Shown here in pieces: positions 37,067 through 49,053 of a stretch of 64,000 bases of DNA (position 1 is the stretch's first letter; every line of letters starts with the position of its first letter). This stretch comes from Megamerina dolium. Its lineage: Eukaryota; Arthropoda; Insecta; Diptera; Megamerinidae. The translations under genes were made by a program, and so were the position numbers. The stretch lies in NCBI GenBank assembly GCA_963854835.1, contig OY978525.1, positions 7,316,001 to 7,380,000 on the forward strand, written 5' to 3'. The notes under the pieces were generated by a model. It saw only the letters and a list, made by a program, of their open reading frames with translations. It was not told where the DNA came from and made no database searches.

Positions 37067-38225
37067 AACCTAACTTAGCCCTTCATCACATCCACATACT
37101 TCCCATCTGAACTCACCGCTGAACAATAATAAGCACATTGACTACGAAAATATTATTCGAAATTCAAAAGTTAAGATCCAGGCCGTCAGCCAGCTTATGC
37201 ATAGAATTTTTGTATTAAGCAGGGATGGTAAAAAAAACTAGTTACTTATGGCTGACATTATATTTTCCTTCACATTGGTAAAAAAAAAATAAATAAAAAT
37301 TTCATTTAGTATTCAATTTCTTTCATGATTTTCTTTTTTCTTGTTTTCATAAAGAAGCTTTGTTTATTACACTTTATACACCATACACTAGCAAAATATT
37401 GTATATATATAAAAAAAAAATATTTGAAATGTGAACGGATGTAAAATATTTGCAAACATCTTCTAGTCATAGCGGTTAACGATCAAGTGACGAATATATA
37501 TAAATGCAGAAACGATAATATCACCAACAACACTTTAATGTCATAGTAAAATTGTTGTTTGTAGTAATAATATTGAAGAGCGTAATAATGACAGTGGTAT
37601 AACACTAAGCAAAAATTTATTCTCGGCATTTAATAGGATTTTTAAGAAGCTCCTGCGATACAGTTGTAACGTAGATATTCTGAGTTTAAGTTGAAATTAG
37701 ATGTTTTCTTTGCCAGGAATGTAGTATTTCTCAATGCTCACACAAATTAATAATTCTGACTATATTTATTGCCAAAAATTTGCAATGAAACACATTCTGA
37801 AAATGTTAAGGAATGAAGAATCTAATAGGCAGAAGAAGCCTAGGAAAAAAGCTCAGGCAATGAGGACTTCTGGGTAGAATAGTCTATTATAAGTAGTGTT
37901 GTCAGTAATTAATATGTAGAAGAAGATTTATAAGGAAGCTCAGGCTAAACTCTTTACGTCTTAGTGTTAGATCTTTAGATTATAAACTGCATCTGCAATT
38001 TTACTAAATCAGAAATGAGAATTGCAAATGAGAACATAATTTTAAAATATTTTTTCTATATCTTTTTAAAATGTAGAAAAATTATTATCGATACAAAGCA
38101 AAAAAAAAATGTCATATTTGGATGGATACAATAGCAGACTACCGGTCGAAACACTATAAATTTCAAAATAAATGAAAACGAAAATTCTAAAAATAATATT
38201 TTCTCGAAATGTTTTCAATTGTGTT
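37067..38225. other. A+T-rich stretch, nothing recognised
   Basis: The first part may be the 3' untranslated end of the retrotransposon fragment. The rest shows no gene or repeat I know. Confidence 0.5.
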
Positions 38226-38229
38226 TGTA

Positions 38230-38965
38230 AAATGTGAAACTAATTTAAAAAAAGTACATACGAAAACATACTTTTGTATGGCAGGTAGTCGTGGTTTTCA
38301 TCCGATTTCAATCATTATCAAACGGATATGTTTATTGGTGCAAATAAATTGCATATACCAAATTTCAGCTTAATAGCTTTATATTTTCGTGCAAAAATTG
38401 TGAAATGATATATACGAAAACATATTTTTATATGAGAGGTAGGAGTGATTTTTGTCCAATTTAACTAATTCTTAAAACTATATATTTTTATGTAAATACT
38501 ATCATGCGTGACAAGTTTTAGCTTTATAACTTTGTAATATTTGTGTGAAAAAATGTCTACAGAGGCATATTTTTGTATGGGAGGTAGATGTAATTTTTAA
38601 CCAATCTTGCCCATTCTTAAACTCATATATTCATTAGTAAATCGAAGATCATATACCATATTTCAGCTCAATAGCTTTATATTTTCGTGCGAAAAGTGTG
38701 AAATAATGCATTCGAAAACATACTTTTGTATGGAAGCTAGGCGTGGCTTTCATCCGATTTCATTTATTCTCAAACAGATTCATTTATTAGCAAATATAAT
38801 TATATTTACAGAGTTTCATCTTGATAACTTTATATTTTCATATACAAAGTGTGAAAAAATGCTCTTACGGAAATCTACTCTTGTATGGGGAGTAGGTATA
38901 TTTTTCATCCAATTCTACTTATTCTCAAACTGATCCATTTATTAGCAAATAAAATCATATTTATC
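38230..38965 (+). repeat. Family A array A6, five units
   Basis: Cores at 38273, 38427, 38572, 38725 and 38880 (spacings 145-155). The right end stops within a unit, about 25 bases before the branch-point-like sequence of the candidate exon, and lacks the shared terminal sequence. Confidence 0.9.
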
Positions 38966-39011
38966 AATTTTAAACAGTCAATTGAGTTAACATTTTTTTT
39001 TTTTTGTGTAG

Positions 39012-39157
39012 TACTCACTATTGGTGGCATTACTACTAAGGATGGTAATAAAATCATATATGAACGCAGTTATGATAGTGCTGTAATACCACCATTACCA
39101 CAATCAGCAACATCATTGCTAACATCACTAATACTATCACAACAACAACAACAATAG
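39012..39157 (+). CDS. Candidate terminal coding exon of a host gene
   Basis: The left edge looks like a splice acceptor: TTAAC at 38987-38991, a run of T, then GTGTAG ending at 39011. From 39012, with the first two bases completing a codon split by the intron, the frame reads LTIGGITTKDGNKIIYERSY, DSAVIPPLPQSATS, LLTSLILS and five glutamines, then TAG. The mix of synonymous codons and charged residues is unlike the homopolymer-driven frames elsewhere here. An AATAAA lies at 39439-39444, a plausible polyadenylation signal. I do not recognise the protein. It could be the last exon of a long-intron gene, whose intron would cover the sequence to the left, or a chance frame. No upstream exon could be identified. 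Confidence 0.4.
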
Positions 39158-41390
39158 CAAACACAACAACAAGCTACTTAAATACAATTTTATAACACAT
39201 TTTTATGTGATTCTATCGCATTTTTGTAAAATTCATGTTTCTGTGCACATGGCATATTTAATGTTGTATTTTCAGTGTGAGTAAAATATGTGTATTCGTT
39301 TGCTTGCGATAAGAATAAGATCATTTCATTTTTTTTTTTTTTCTTTTGTCATTGCATATGTGTGGGGGCGCATGTGTTTCTGTGTGGGAGCAAGAAAAAA
39401 ATAGGCAACGATAAAAAAAAAATACCAGTGGAAAACAGAATAAATACTAGTCTGATTATCTAAGAACGACAAAAATGTGTTGCTTTCTGTCGCTCATTCG
39501 CTCTTTCGAAGAAAAAAATCCAATAAAATGAATTTTGTGAATTTTATTCCAAACAGCTCATGTACACTCGTACAATAGAATTCTAGTAGAATCCTAATGT
39601 TTTTCATTTTTTTTTTTTTTTTATGTATATTTGTTTGTCTATTTGAGTTAAGCAGGCGTTGATACGTGCTTAAAATATATATTAAGTGTTCGTATGTATA
39701 TAAGTAATGCGCTCCACACAGAGATAGTATTCATTTGCCTATTTAAACCTACGTATTTATAGCATAGCAGAAGGCAACAGCAGCTAAGTCATGGAATTTG
39801 ACAAAAGTCATTTTCTTACTTTTCATTCTCTTCACCCACTATCTCATTCTTTTTTTCTTCATATAAAATGTTTTTTTTTTCTCCATCAAATTAAATAATA
39901 TGAACTCTTATGATGGCATAATAATTTATTTGAAAAATATGCTTTAAATGTCTTATGTGAAGTATAAATAGAAATTTTGTTAATATTTCATAAAAAAAAA
40001 ATTTAATATAAAAAAAAAATCAATATTAAATATTTCTTAAAGCATTTAACTAATATTTTGATTATCTCTTTGTGATACAATATAAATTCATCTTCATTAC
40101 TCCCAAACAATCGAGTCCATTCATTATCCATTAGAGTGCTATTGTCTTATGTAACCAAGAACCAAACTCAAGAGAGTACTTCATCACGCTTTGTGTGGTG
40201 ATAGTCCGTTGTACGGATGGATGATGGTGGTTGGTGATGCAGGCCAACATCTGCTATTAAAGCAATGACATTTTCAACCCCGAATGAAGCAAAAGTAAGT
40301 ATGCCACAAGAAAATGTTAGAGGGTGTTTCTTTTAGAGTATCATTCAACATTTTCTAAGAGGGATTAAGCAGCAAAGGGTTGACTCCAAGTGCCAACTCT
40401 AATGTCGCTTAGTCTCACTAATAATTGACAATTCATCATGAAAAGATTGACATCTCAATAAGTGCTAATATTTTGTTTGTAATATCAAAAAAATGATTTG
40501 CAAATATTACTTTCAACATAATAGAATTGGCCAACTCATCGGATTATTAAATGAACCATTAATAGATTTTGGTATTTGTAAGACTCATGTGAATAGATGG
40601 CGAACTCTGCGTTTAGAAGAAAATATCCTTGTAGTCGCTTACGAATACCTGAAACTAAATTAGGCAATAGACCTTGAATCCTACGAATAAAGCAATTTTT
40701 ATTCGAACACCATGACGATTCTTTCATTCGGACTCAAACTTCAGTTTGAACATATTACGTTGAATATAATGGCTCGAGTTAGCGGATTATTGACCAATCT
40801 TTTAATAGAGTAGGACACAGATGGCAAAGATCAGGTACGTAAGTGAATAATGCCATTGCTGAGAGTAGTCTTGGCGACGGCTCGATTCGGCATCGTTTGC
40901 AGACTTTCAGGTACACTCATTTCACACTTCCTAGATGCACATAAAACGAAAGGTCATGTAATAATTGTTATAGACATTATTTCATTTGACATTCATACAA
41001 TACATCGGCCTAACAGCACAACGTTTGGGCCATGTATTGAAACATTGTGGACCGCAAATTGAAAAGTGACATAATTAGAAAAGGCTATTATAACGCCATA
41101 TCTTATACGGAGGTATAGAAGGAATAGCTTTGTTCCAAATCAAATTTAAAAAAAACTCAATAAAGTCATCATAAAAAACCTCTCTACAAAATTGAGCACA
41201 TACCAGAATTGCAGCTTGACTAGGTGACATTCATGCCGGTTTTCACCGCTGCTATATTTTGTTAAAAGTAGGTGACATTTTTGATTGAATTAAAAACCAA
41301 TCAACTTTTTAAGAAGACTCCGCAAAAATATAAACTTGAAATCACTGGAGAAAAAAAACTAATCCCATAATTTCTCAAGAGTCACACTTA
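39158..41390. other. Non-coding stretch
   Basis: Poly-T runs near 39329-39341 and 39607-39621. If 39012-39157 is an exon, the first few hundred bases here would be its 3' untranslated region. From 40100 to 41300 the DNA is less A+T-rich but gives no recognisable protein. Confidence 0.45.
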
Positions 41391-41392
41391 AA

Positions 41393-41702
41393 ATGAGCTT
41401 TGATGCCAAAAGAACAAACAAAAAGAGTCTTAGATTATTCTCCGGAGCACTAACAGGCCACTCCGCTTGCAATAAACATTTACACAAAATAGGAATATCG
41501 AACGCAAGTACTTGCAGTTTCTGCTGTGATGAGGAAGAGTCAATAGAACACTTAATTACAACCTGTGATGCACTAGCCCACGGGAGGCACAAAATACTTA
41601 CTAGAAGATGAAAACCTTCAAATGCTACTCCCGAAGGAGCTGGTTCGATTCCTCGATATATTAAATATGCTAAATATCTCAGTACGAAGGGGTGCACAAT
41701 AG
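41393..41702 (+). pseudogene. Non-LTR retrotransposon C-terminal domain, broken
   Basis: KKSLRLFSGALTGHSACNKH followed by CSFCCDEEESIEHLITTC gives the C-x2-C-x8-H-x4-C signature found at the 3' end of RNase H-bearing non-LTR elements. The frame shifts near 41605 and continues EDENLQMLLPKELVRFLD and ISVRRGAQ to a stop at 41700-41702. An ACCATT repeat at 41748-41766 may be the 3' tail. All upstream domains are missing. Its sequence differs from the copies at 13382, 36408 and 49054, so it represents a third family. Confidence 0.75.
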
Positions 41703-41804
41703 ATCAAGTTGGTCGCAGTTCACAAAAACCTTACCCTAACCAATACAACCATTACCATTACCATTAGAATGATGAAGTGTATGATCAGCCTCGACTAGGT
41801 TTGT

Positions 41805-41990
41805 TGCCTCAACATTTTCTCAACCCCTTAAGCGGACTCTCATACAAAATTTATATTTCTATCACTTTTAAGGGACACCAATTTTATAGAAACTCCTCCC
41901 TGAGGGGTAAAGATGTAGGTTTAGTATATTTTGGGAAAATGTTGGTGATGAAGAATTAATCTAGGTCGATCCCACATTGCATCACTCTAT
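41805..41990. repeat. Family B fragments in head-to-head inverted arrangement
   Basis: CAACATTTTCTCAACCCCTT then CTCATACAAAATTTA (from 41810) is family B in minus orientation. It is followed by CCAATTTTATAGAAACTCC, then CTGAGGGGTAAAG and GGGAAAATGTTGG (to about 41945), which is plus orientation. The two arms are complementary with gaps, so the locus can fold back on itself. Confidence 0.65.
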
Positions 41991-44215
41991 ATGCCTGTTT
42001 AAGGTCTTTGGCACTGACGTTCTGAGAGCCGAAACTCTTGGGTCTTTAACACCACAGGATCTACTCCGATTTCTTCGGAAGAACGGGTAGATTTAAAACA
42101 CAATAAAATGGAACACGAGCGCATTACAATGGACCAATAAATGTCTGAGTGCTCCACTTGATTTTTTATTGCTCCAAAAAAAAAAAACAAGCCAGCACCA
42201 GATTCGAATTTCAAGATACCAGAACCCTCTATTCAAAAAAAAAAAATTAAGACATTACAAAAAAATACAACACAAACACCCTTTACATAAATAAGTGACA
42301 AACAACTTTAACATTGCATGCATCCAGTGAGAATTATTGCAAGAAATCACCAAGAAAAAAAAATTTGTAAAAATAATGAAACTAAAGCATTCTATAACTT
42401 AGTGCGAAGGACGAAGAATATAAAATCAACAGAGACAATGTAAAAAATGAAAATAATAAAAATACAATAAAATAAATATAACAATACAACAATATAAAAT
42501 GAAAACCAAGAAAATGTCCTCAAGCAATGAGATGAATTATCACAAAAAAAAAAAAAATAGAAAAGAACAAAAAAAAAAATACAATTTACACTTGCTACCA
42601 AAAGTTATTTACCATTGACATTTTGTTGGATAGTTACATCACGTCCAAAGACTAATAAAAAAAAGCACAAAAAAAATATACCACAAAGCAGACTATATGT
42701 ACATAAAGTCAACTTGTGTAAATAAGAATTATTATTAACTTTTCATATAGATGCCATTGTCCATTTCTCTTCTTCTCTAACTCATTTTCACTACAGACTA
42801 TTTTCAGACTACCACAAAAAAACCCTCTTTCTTTCTTTCTTAAATTCAACATTCTTTCAGTTTGTTCAGTTAGCTGGTTAGTTTTTATATATTTCGTTAA
42901 GGTTGGCTCGTAATAATGCTTCTTATTCGTATATACTGTAGAACAAATATTATATATTTACTGTGGCACCCTCTATCTCTCTCTCTCCCTCTCTCTTTCT
43001 CGTACTACTAGTCTCCATTCTTTAGTAATACAAATGCTATTATATTCCAAGAAACGATTGTAGAAAGTTATGGAAGAGCATAGTAAAGAAATAAAAATAT
43101 TTGATCGTACTATGTAATAAAGAATCGGTTTAAATTTCAAATATCAAGTGGTTTTAGATGGTCTCTTGATGGTTTACATACACTTTTCTCAAACTATACC
43201 ATATCTTACGATGTTATGCTGTTGTCCTTGATGCAACAGTAACTATGACTGCGACTTAGTTTCAAATGTGCACATATGCTATTATATATACAATATATGT
43301 TGTTGTATATATATATGTCCTAGAAAGGATCAAATTTGTACCAATGCACAGGAGATGAAAATGAGCACATCAGTTGTTATACTATATAATAACAAAATGT
43401 TTAACTTAAAGCTTAAATATTGTATGTGGGAATTTTTAAAATAAACTTGTATAAATTATGACTTTTTAAATTTTATATACATCAAAATTAATTATCTAAA
43501 TCAACATAGACATTTGCCACTTGCCACTCTCACTGCATATGTGTATAAACATTTAATTCTTATGAATGAAAATCTCTACTACTACTACTACTACTACGAC
43601 TACTAACAACTGCTTGCATAATTCTACTTAAATTATAAGTACAAGTATTTAGAATGCTGCATACACCACTTCATAAATAATTACTATCTATGTGTGTGCG
43701 TGTGTGTGTGTGCTTAACCATATGATATATGCTCCCATATGTATATTGCATTTCATATAAGGCATACTCGTATATGATATTTACATATACGAGAATGAAT
43801 GAAGTACACTAGTGGAAATCTGTATAAAATCAAAATTATTTCATTTTAAAAAATTTGTAATAAATACACTAAACATCGAATTTAGCTCTTCTCAATTCTA
43901 AAATAAGGTTTTCGAAATTTTTTCTTTTCTTCTGGTTTTTTTTTTTTTTTTTCTTTCCAAGGTAATTTTACTTTTAAGACCATAGCTCAAGCATAAAACT
44001 AAAACTCTGATTGTAAATGATATAAAAATGAAGATAATCCAACAAGTTAACAAACATTACTAGCAATATGTTCCATCGGACTAGTGCCTTACGTACATAT
44101 AGGCCAAAATATTTAAAAAATTTCACTTTTTTACCTAAAATATGTATGAAACATCTGTTTAATAAATCGCCAAAAATATAAATTGTAAAAAGAAAAATAT
44201 ACAAATATTTTTTTT
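41991..44215. other. Non-coding stretch
   Basis: No gene seen. Microsatellites include CTA (43576-43604) and TG (43690-43712). Many A runs at 42170-42250 and 42540-42585. Confidence 0.5.
43576..43604. repeat. (CTA)n microsatellite
   Basis: About nine CTA copies with one GAC interruption. Confidence 0.9.
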
Positions 44216-44223
44216 CATAGAGA

Positions 44224-44345
44224 TCGTTCTTTTACAAAGAAAATGATATATTTAAAATGGATATCTATAAATTAATGCCAAAGTTATGAGCAATTATGTA
44301 AATGTACCGGAATTTAAATTTCGTTCTATATTTAATCGAAAATCG
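44224..44345 (+). repeat. Dispersed repeat, copy 2
   Basis: Aligns with 12249-12375 over about 120 bases: AGTTATGAGCAATTATG, AATGTACCGGAATTTAA, TTTAATCGA in the same order. Directly followed by a family B fragment. Confidence 0.5.
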
Positions 44346-44349
44346 ACAA

Positions 44350-44665
44350 ATGTCCTCATAGCTGCCAAGGAATCACTTCTAATGGGGACAAATATATGAC
44401 CGATCGCCATTAATTTTGTATGTACAACAATTTTTCGAAAGATAATTACCCCGTATCTTCATTGCTTAGAGCGGGCTGCCTTACAAAATTGACATTCTTA
44501 TATAAAATTTACTTCAACTGCATCCAAACTTTGCCTGCAATGATAACATATCACCGAAACTTATTCATTTTTGTTTCCCAAAATTATTCCTAAACATGCT
44601 TCTCCTCTATCTTCACAACTTTTGAAGCTTTTTCTATAAAATTGAGGTTTTTTAAAAATAGAAAT
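44350..44665 (-). repeat. Family B array B7, about two units
   Basis: Minus-orientation blocks: GACCGATCGCCATTAATTTT, ACCCCGTATCTTCATTGC, GCTGCCTTACAAAATTGAC and a second, weaker round with CTCTATCTTCACAAC and TTCTATAAAATTGAGG. Confidence 0.7.
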
Positions 44666-45240
44666 TACTTCCAACTTCCTTCGAATTTCTATTTGTAAGT
44701 TTAATAAAATCAACTCAAATATATTTGAATTTATAGAAATTTCCAACACTGTTCACAAGACTATATCATACATAGTTACATGTGGTATGTGCAACTTAAC
44801 TATTTATCGCATTTTTTACACGTATCTAGTAGCAGTATTATATGTCTACGATTATACGTACTCGCACCTACTTTTGAATGTTTTGTAATTGTAGATTTGC
44901 ACAAAACATGTGTATTCTATTAGCTTACTTAAGCATTTTAATTAATTTAATCACGTTATGATACTTTATCATATTTTGCAGAAATTCGTCGTACATATTT
45001 AGTAGTTAGTAATGGCATGAAAGAAATCATTTACTCATATAGTGATGCCCTGATAAACTATAATATCAGTTGCATACTTTAGGGAGTGCTAATAATAAAT
45101 TTTTTCCACATCTGAATGTTGAAAATAGCAATTATGACTAAATGTTAATTAGTAGCTAATATTGTTAGTACATCAACAAGATGATATGATATTAGATATC
45201 TTACTTTCACCTTTACTAGAATGTTAAATAGTTAGTAAGT
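44666..45240. other. A+T-rich stretch, nothing recognised
   Basis: No array unit, transposon motif or plausible coding frame seen. Confidence 0.5.
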
Positions 45241-46480
45241 TGAAAAATATATATTCGAAAACATACTTTTATATCACGAGTAATCGTGCATTTAATCTGC
45301 CTGTGACTATTCTCAAAATTAGTATATTGAATGATAAAAATATTCATATTGTACCAAGTTTTATTATGGTTGCTTGAAATTTACTTACACAAATTCTGAA
45401 AATATATGTTTGAAAACATACATTTATATGGAAGGTAATAGTGAACTTCATCCGATTGTCATTATTCTTAAAAGCAGTTGGTCCCTATTAAAAATATATA
45501 TATGTACCAAATTTGAGTATGATATTTTTAAATTTACAAGGGCAAAGTCCGAAATATGCGTTCGTAAACATACTTTTATATGGGAGGTAAGTGTAAATTT
45601 CATACGATTACAGTCATTTTCAAACCACATCTCTTCTTGGTAAAAATATTTGCATGTAGCTATTTTCAGCTAGTTTGATGCATATTTACATGAAATCGGA
45701 CCATGGGAAGCATATTTTTGTATGGGAGGTAGATGTTAGTTTCAACCGATTATGATTATTTTTGAAATTATTTAGTTTCTAATTAAAATATTCGTATATA
45801 CCAAGTTTCATTACGATAGCATTAGATTTACTTGTTTAAAGTCTGAAAATATATGTTCGAAAATATATTTTTATATGGGAAATACGTGTGAATTTCATTG
45901 CATTGAGTATACACTCAAACTTTTGAATAGTTGAATAAAAATATAAATATTTGCAAATTTTCAGCTAATTAATTTTATATTTACGTGAGAAAATTCTAAA
46001 AATATATGTTCGAAAACATACTTTTATACGGACGGTCTATGTAATATTCATCCGATAATGATTATTTTTGGAAGTAGTTATTGAAATATAAAAATATTCA
46101 TATTTTCCAAATTTTGAAGCGATATGTTAAGAAATGTATGCGCAAAGTATGAAAATCTAAGTTCGAAAACATACTTTCATAAGAGAAGTACATGTGATTT
46201 TAATTCGATTGGATCCATTTTCGAGTTCGTTCGTTTTCAGATGTAAATTTTTGTCTACACCAAGTTTCTGTTCGGTGGCTTTAAATTTACGTGAAAACAA
46301 AATTTCGAAAATACAATTATGTATGGAAAACAAGTGTAATTCGAATTCGAATACACTTAATCTCAAACTCATCAGTAATCTCTTTATAAAATAGTTCTTT
46401 AAGTTGATAATCTGTGTATATATTCGGGGTCAAAGTTAGAAAATATATATTCTTAAAGGAATTTTTGCATGGAAGAAATT
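45241..46480 (+). repeat. Family A array A7, nine diverged units
   Basis: Cores at 45268, 45423, 45575, 45717, 45870, 46023, 46175, 46318 and 46464 (spacings 142-155). Most units read ACATACTTTTATATGGGAGG, with TTTATA instead of TTTGTA and a following AATTTCATCCGATT. This is a locally shared variant and implies within-array spread. Confidence 0.9.
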
Positions 46481-47560
46481 CGAATACAACTAAATATGGC
46501 GATCAAATGCATAACCCGTTGCGAAACATTTCCATGACAAGGAAAAACAAAAAACCTTCTTTATCACATTATCAAAATAAACCAAATATCATACCAACAT
46601 ACAGCCAGTGACACAGAATCCAACGAAAAAGTAAAAAAAAAAACACAGAAGATTATGCGAAACACCAGAAACTTGCAATAACATACATGCGTATGTATGC
46701 ATATACATATAAGTTGCCATTGGGCTGTCATGTTTGTTGCCATGTAAAAATGTATATGATAAAACGAGCTATCAGACGGCTGATGCGATGTTGGTAAATT
46801 TACGTGTGTGTGTGCGCTTACGGTCGACGTCAACAACAGCAATAACAACAACAAAGCCAACAAAATATAAAATAGATAAGAGTAGGTATGTGTGGCATAA
46901 CTACGACCGAACAACAACAGCAAGTGTGTATGTAAGATGCTGCCACATCAAGAAAATATGCATGCCAAAGATAAGCAAATGTGCCGTGAATATACGCACA
47001 CATCCATATACACATTCACAATCACATCGCACAGCTGTTGTCGTTTATTTAGTGAGTTGGAAACGCGCAATGCACAACGGAAACGGAAGTTGCAGGAAAC
47101 AAAATATTAATCTGTGCATGAATGTACGTGTGTGTGTGTGAGTGTGTCCGTGAATGTGGCAAAATAGCAATGTACTAGGTAGTATGTTTTACTATATATA
47201 CCAAATATTATATAATACTGGTTATTTGAATAGAGGATGTGTTCTTTCCATGTGCCGGAGGTTGAGTGCCTTTAGTATCAGAATTTAGAAATTTTCACTA
47301 AGCACAGCAATGTGTGAAATAGCGTAAATGTTGTGGAGGAACAATGTAAACGATGTAGGAAATTTTTAAGAGATTACATTTACAACAACAACAACAACAA
47401 AAATGTATAAGCAATTTGGAAACATTTTCAGTTGCTTTTCAGCAGTGTTATGTGTTAAATGCAACTTATTTAAAGTTCACCCCTCTACGAGTCTTGGACT
47501 CTAGCTTGCATGAAAATATATGGAGATGTGAAAGTGAGACCTTCTTTGAGTTTTCAAAAA
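46481..47560. other. Non-coding stretch
   Basis: Open frames on both strands at 46564-47141 come from CAA/CA-rich sequence and show no domain. An (ACA)n run is at 47382-47402. Confidence 0.45.
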
Positions 47561-47583
47561 TATTATTGAAGATCAAAGACCGA

Positions 47584-48045
47584 AAATCACACTCTACAAG
47601 TCCCTCATTATTCCTGTCCTAACATATGGCGCAGAAGCCTGAACAATTTCCACCACAGATGAGATGTTGCTTGGAGTTTTCGAGAGAAAAATTCTACGCA
47701 GGATCTTCGGACCTATTTGAGTTGATGGCGAGTATCGAATAAGGTACAACAATGAGTTGTATGAGCTCTACGTTGACATTGATATAGTCAGGCGAATCAA
47801 AATCCAGCGGCTGAGCTGGCTGCGTCTTGTCGAGCGAATGGAAGAAGACGTTCCAGCGATGAGGGTATTTAATTCGGCACCCGCTGGAGGACGTAGAAGA
47901 AGAGGAATACCAAACTCCCTTTGGAAGGACCATGTGTTGGGTAACTGTTGGCAGCGCTTGGAATATCCAATTGGCCCCAGTAAGCAAAGAACAGAGAAGA
48001 CTGGCCCCGCATTACATGTTCGGCCTAAATCGATCATTGGTTTTT
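47584..48045 (+). pseudogene. RTE-like non-LTR reverse transcriptase C-terminus, broken
   Basis: KITLYKSLIIPVLTYGAEA, then a stop where Trp is expected, then TDEMLLGVFERKILRRIFGP, a second stop, VDGEYRIRYNNELYELY, IKIQRLSWLRLVERMEED and RVFNSAPAGGRRRRGIP. The order TLYKTLI-VLTYG-W, ERKILRRI, NELYELY, IKIQRL-W-GHV-RM, and a GRR-GRP block is the familiar thumb and C-terminal region of RTE/BovB-type elements commonly found in insect genomes. The true GH of WLGHV is lost and the last part runs through a frameshift near 47940. Catalytic FADD-type residues lie upstream and are absent. A following frame to 48176 (FYGHIRRRMSF) might be another retroelement scrap, but I cannot show it. Confidence 0.75.
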
Positions 48046-48239
48046 ATGGCCACATAAGAAGAAGAATGAGTTTTTGGCAAAAAATTAAACGTCTTAAAAA
48101 TATAACCTTCGCTATTGATATTGTTATCGACGAGCTCTTGAATCAAATGATTCGGCGATATGATTTGTTTGCTTGATGAAGATTAAAATATGTACGTACT
48201 AAAAAAATCCTTTCAATTTCTCTAATATTAATTCTGCGC

Positions 48240-48945
48240 TAAGGATGATTACTGAGAGCTACAATAGTTGCCGATTTTCAAGTGTTTATAGGTGCTTTTT
48301 GTAGGGAAGCGCTTAAAAAAGCTAAAGATAAGAGTGTAATTATATTAAAAAATATGAATAAATATGAATAAAAATTAGTCATAGATTTTAACGCTCTAGT
48401 GGCAATTCCCACGCAGCTAACAGCGTATTTATCGATTTTACGCACTTTTTTGTAGGGAAGCGCCCATAAAGACTGAAAATGGAGTCTAATTATGTTTAAA
48501 AAAGTGTTAAGTGGTAAAAATTAATTTAGGTGGGTCATATAATTTACTCATATGAGGGCACATTGGGAGCAATGGGAACGAAATTTATAAAAATCGTAAA
48601 TTTTGTAGAAAAGCACTTCAAAGGACTAGAGAGTGATAGGTGGTAGGTATGTTAAGAAAAGAATGATAAGTAGAAAAAAATTAATGGAAATTACTAATTC
48701 CAATTTTAATGTATATTTTTTAAGTGAACCCTCTCAAAGGGCTGAAGGTAGGTGGTGAGTGATATTCAGAAAAAAATATTAAGTGGTAAAAATTATTGGA
48801 TGTCGTTTGTATGTTGTAACTCTCTATAATGACTGTGAATGCGGTTGGAGTGAAATTTATAAATAAAATGACAATTTTGTACGGGAGGTACTCTAACGGG
48901 TAGAGGAAGGCGGTAAGTATGTTCAGAAAAAATGGTGGTGATATA
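48240..48945 (+). repeat. Family B array B8
   Basis: TTTTTGTAGGGAAGCGC at about 48297 and 48449, TTTTGTAGAAAAGCAC near 48600 and TTTTGTACGGGAGGTACTC near 48871 mark units about 150 bases apart. ATTAATTTAGGTGGGTCATA and TATGTTCAGAAAAAATGG blocks lie between. The next retrotransposon fragment follows closely. Confidence 0.82.
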
Positions 48946-49053
48946 CCCTATAGGTCTATAGGTTACCAATGTTTCTAGTATGCTATAGCATTACATCCCT
49001 TTCCACCTAGATATTATCTGTCTAAGGAAGAGAATTAGCTGGAATCCATATTC

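Noticed and set aside
46734..47141. 135-codon open frame
   Set aside because: Low-complexity, overlaps a minus-strand frame of similar length, no known domain.
48046..48176. FYGHIRRRMSF frame as a second reverse transcriptase fragment
   Set aside because: A short match to a common retroelement phrase, but nothing before or after supports it.
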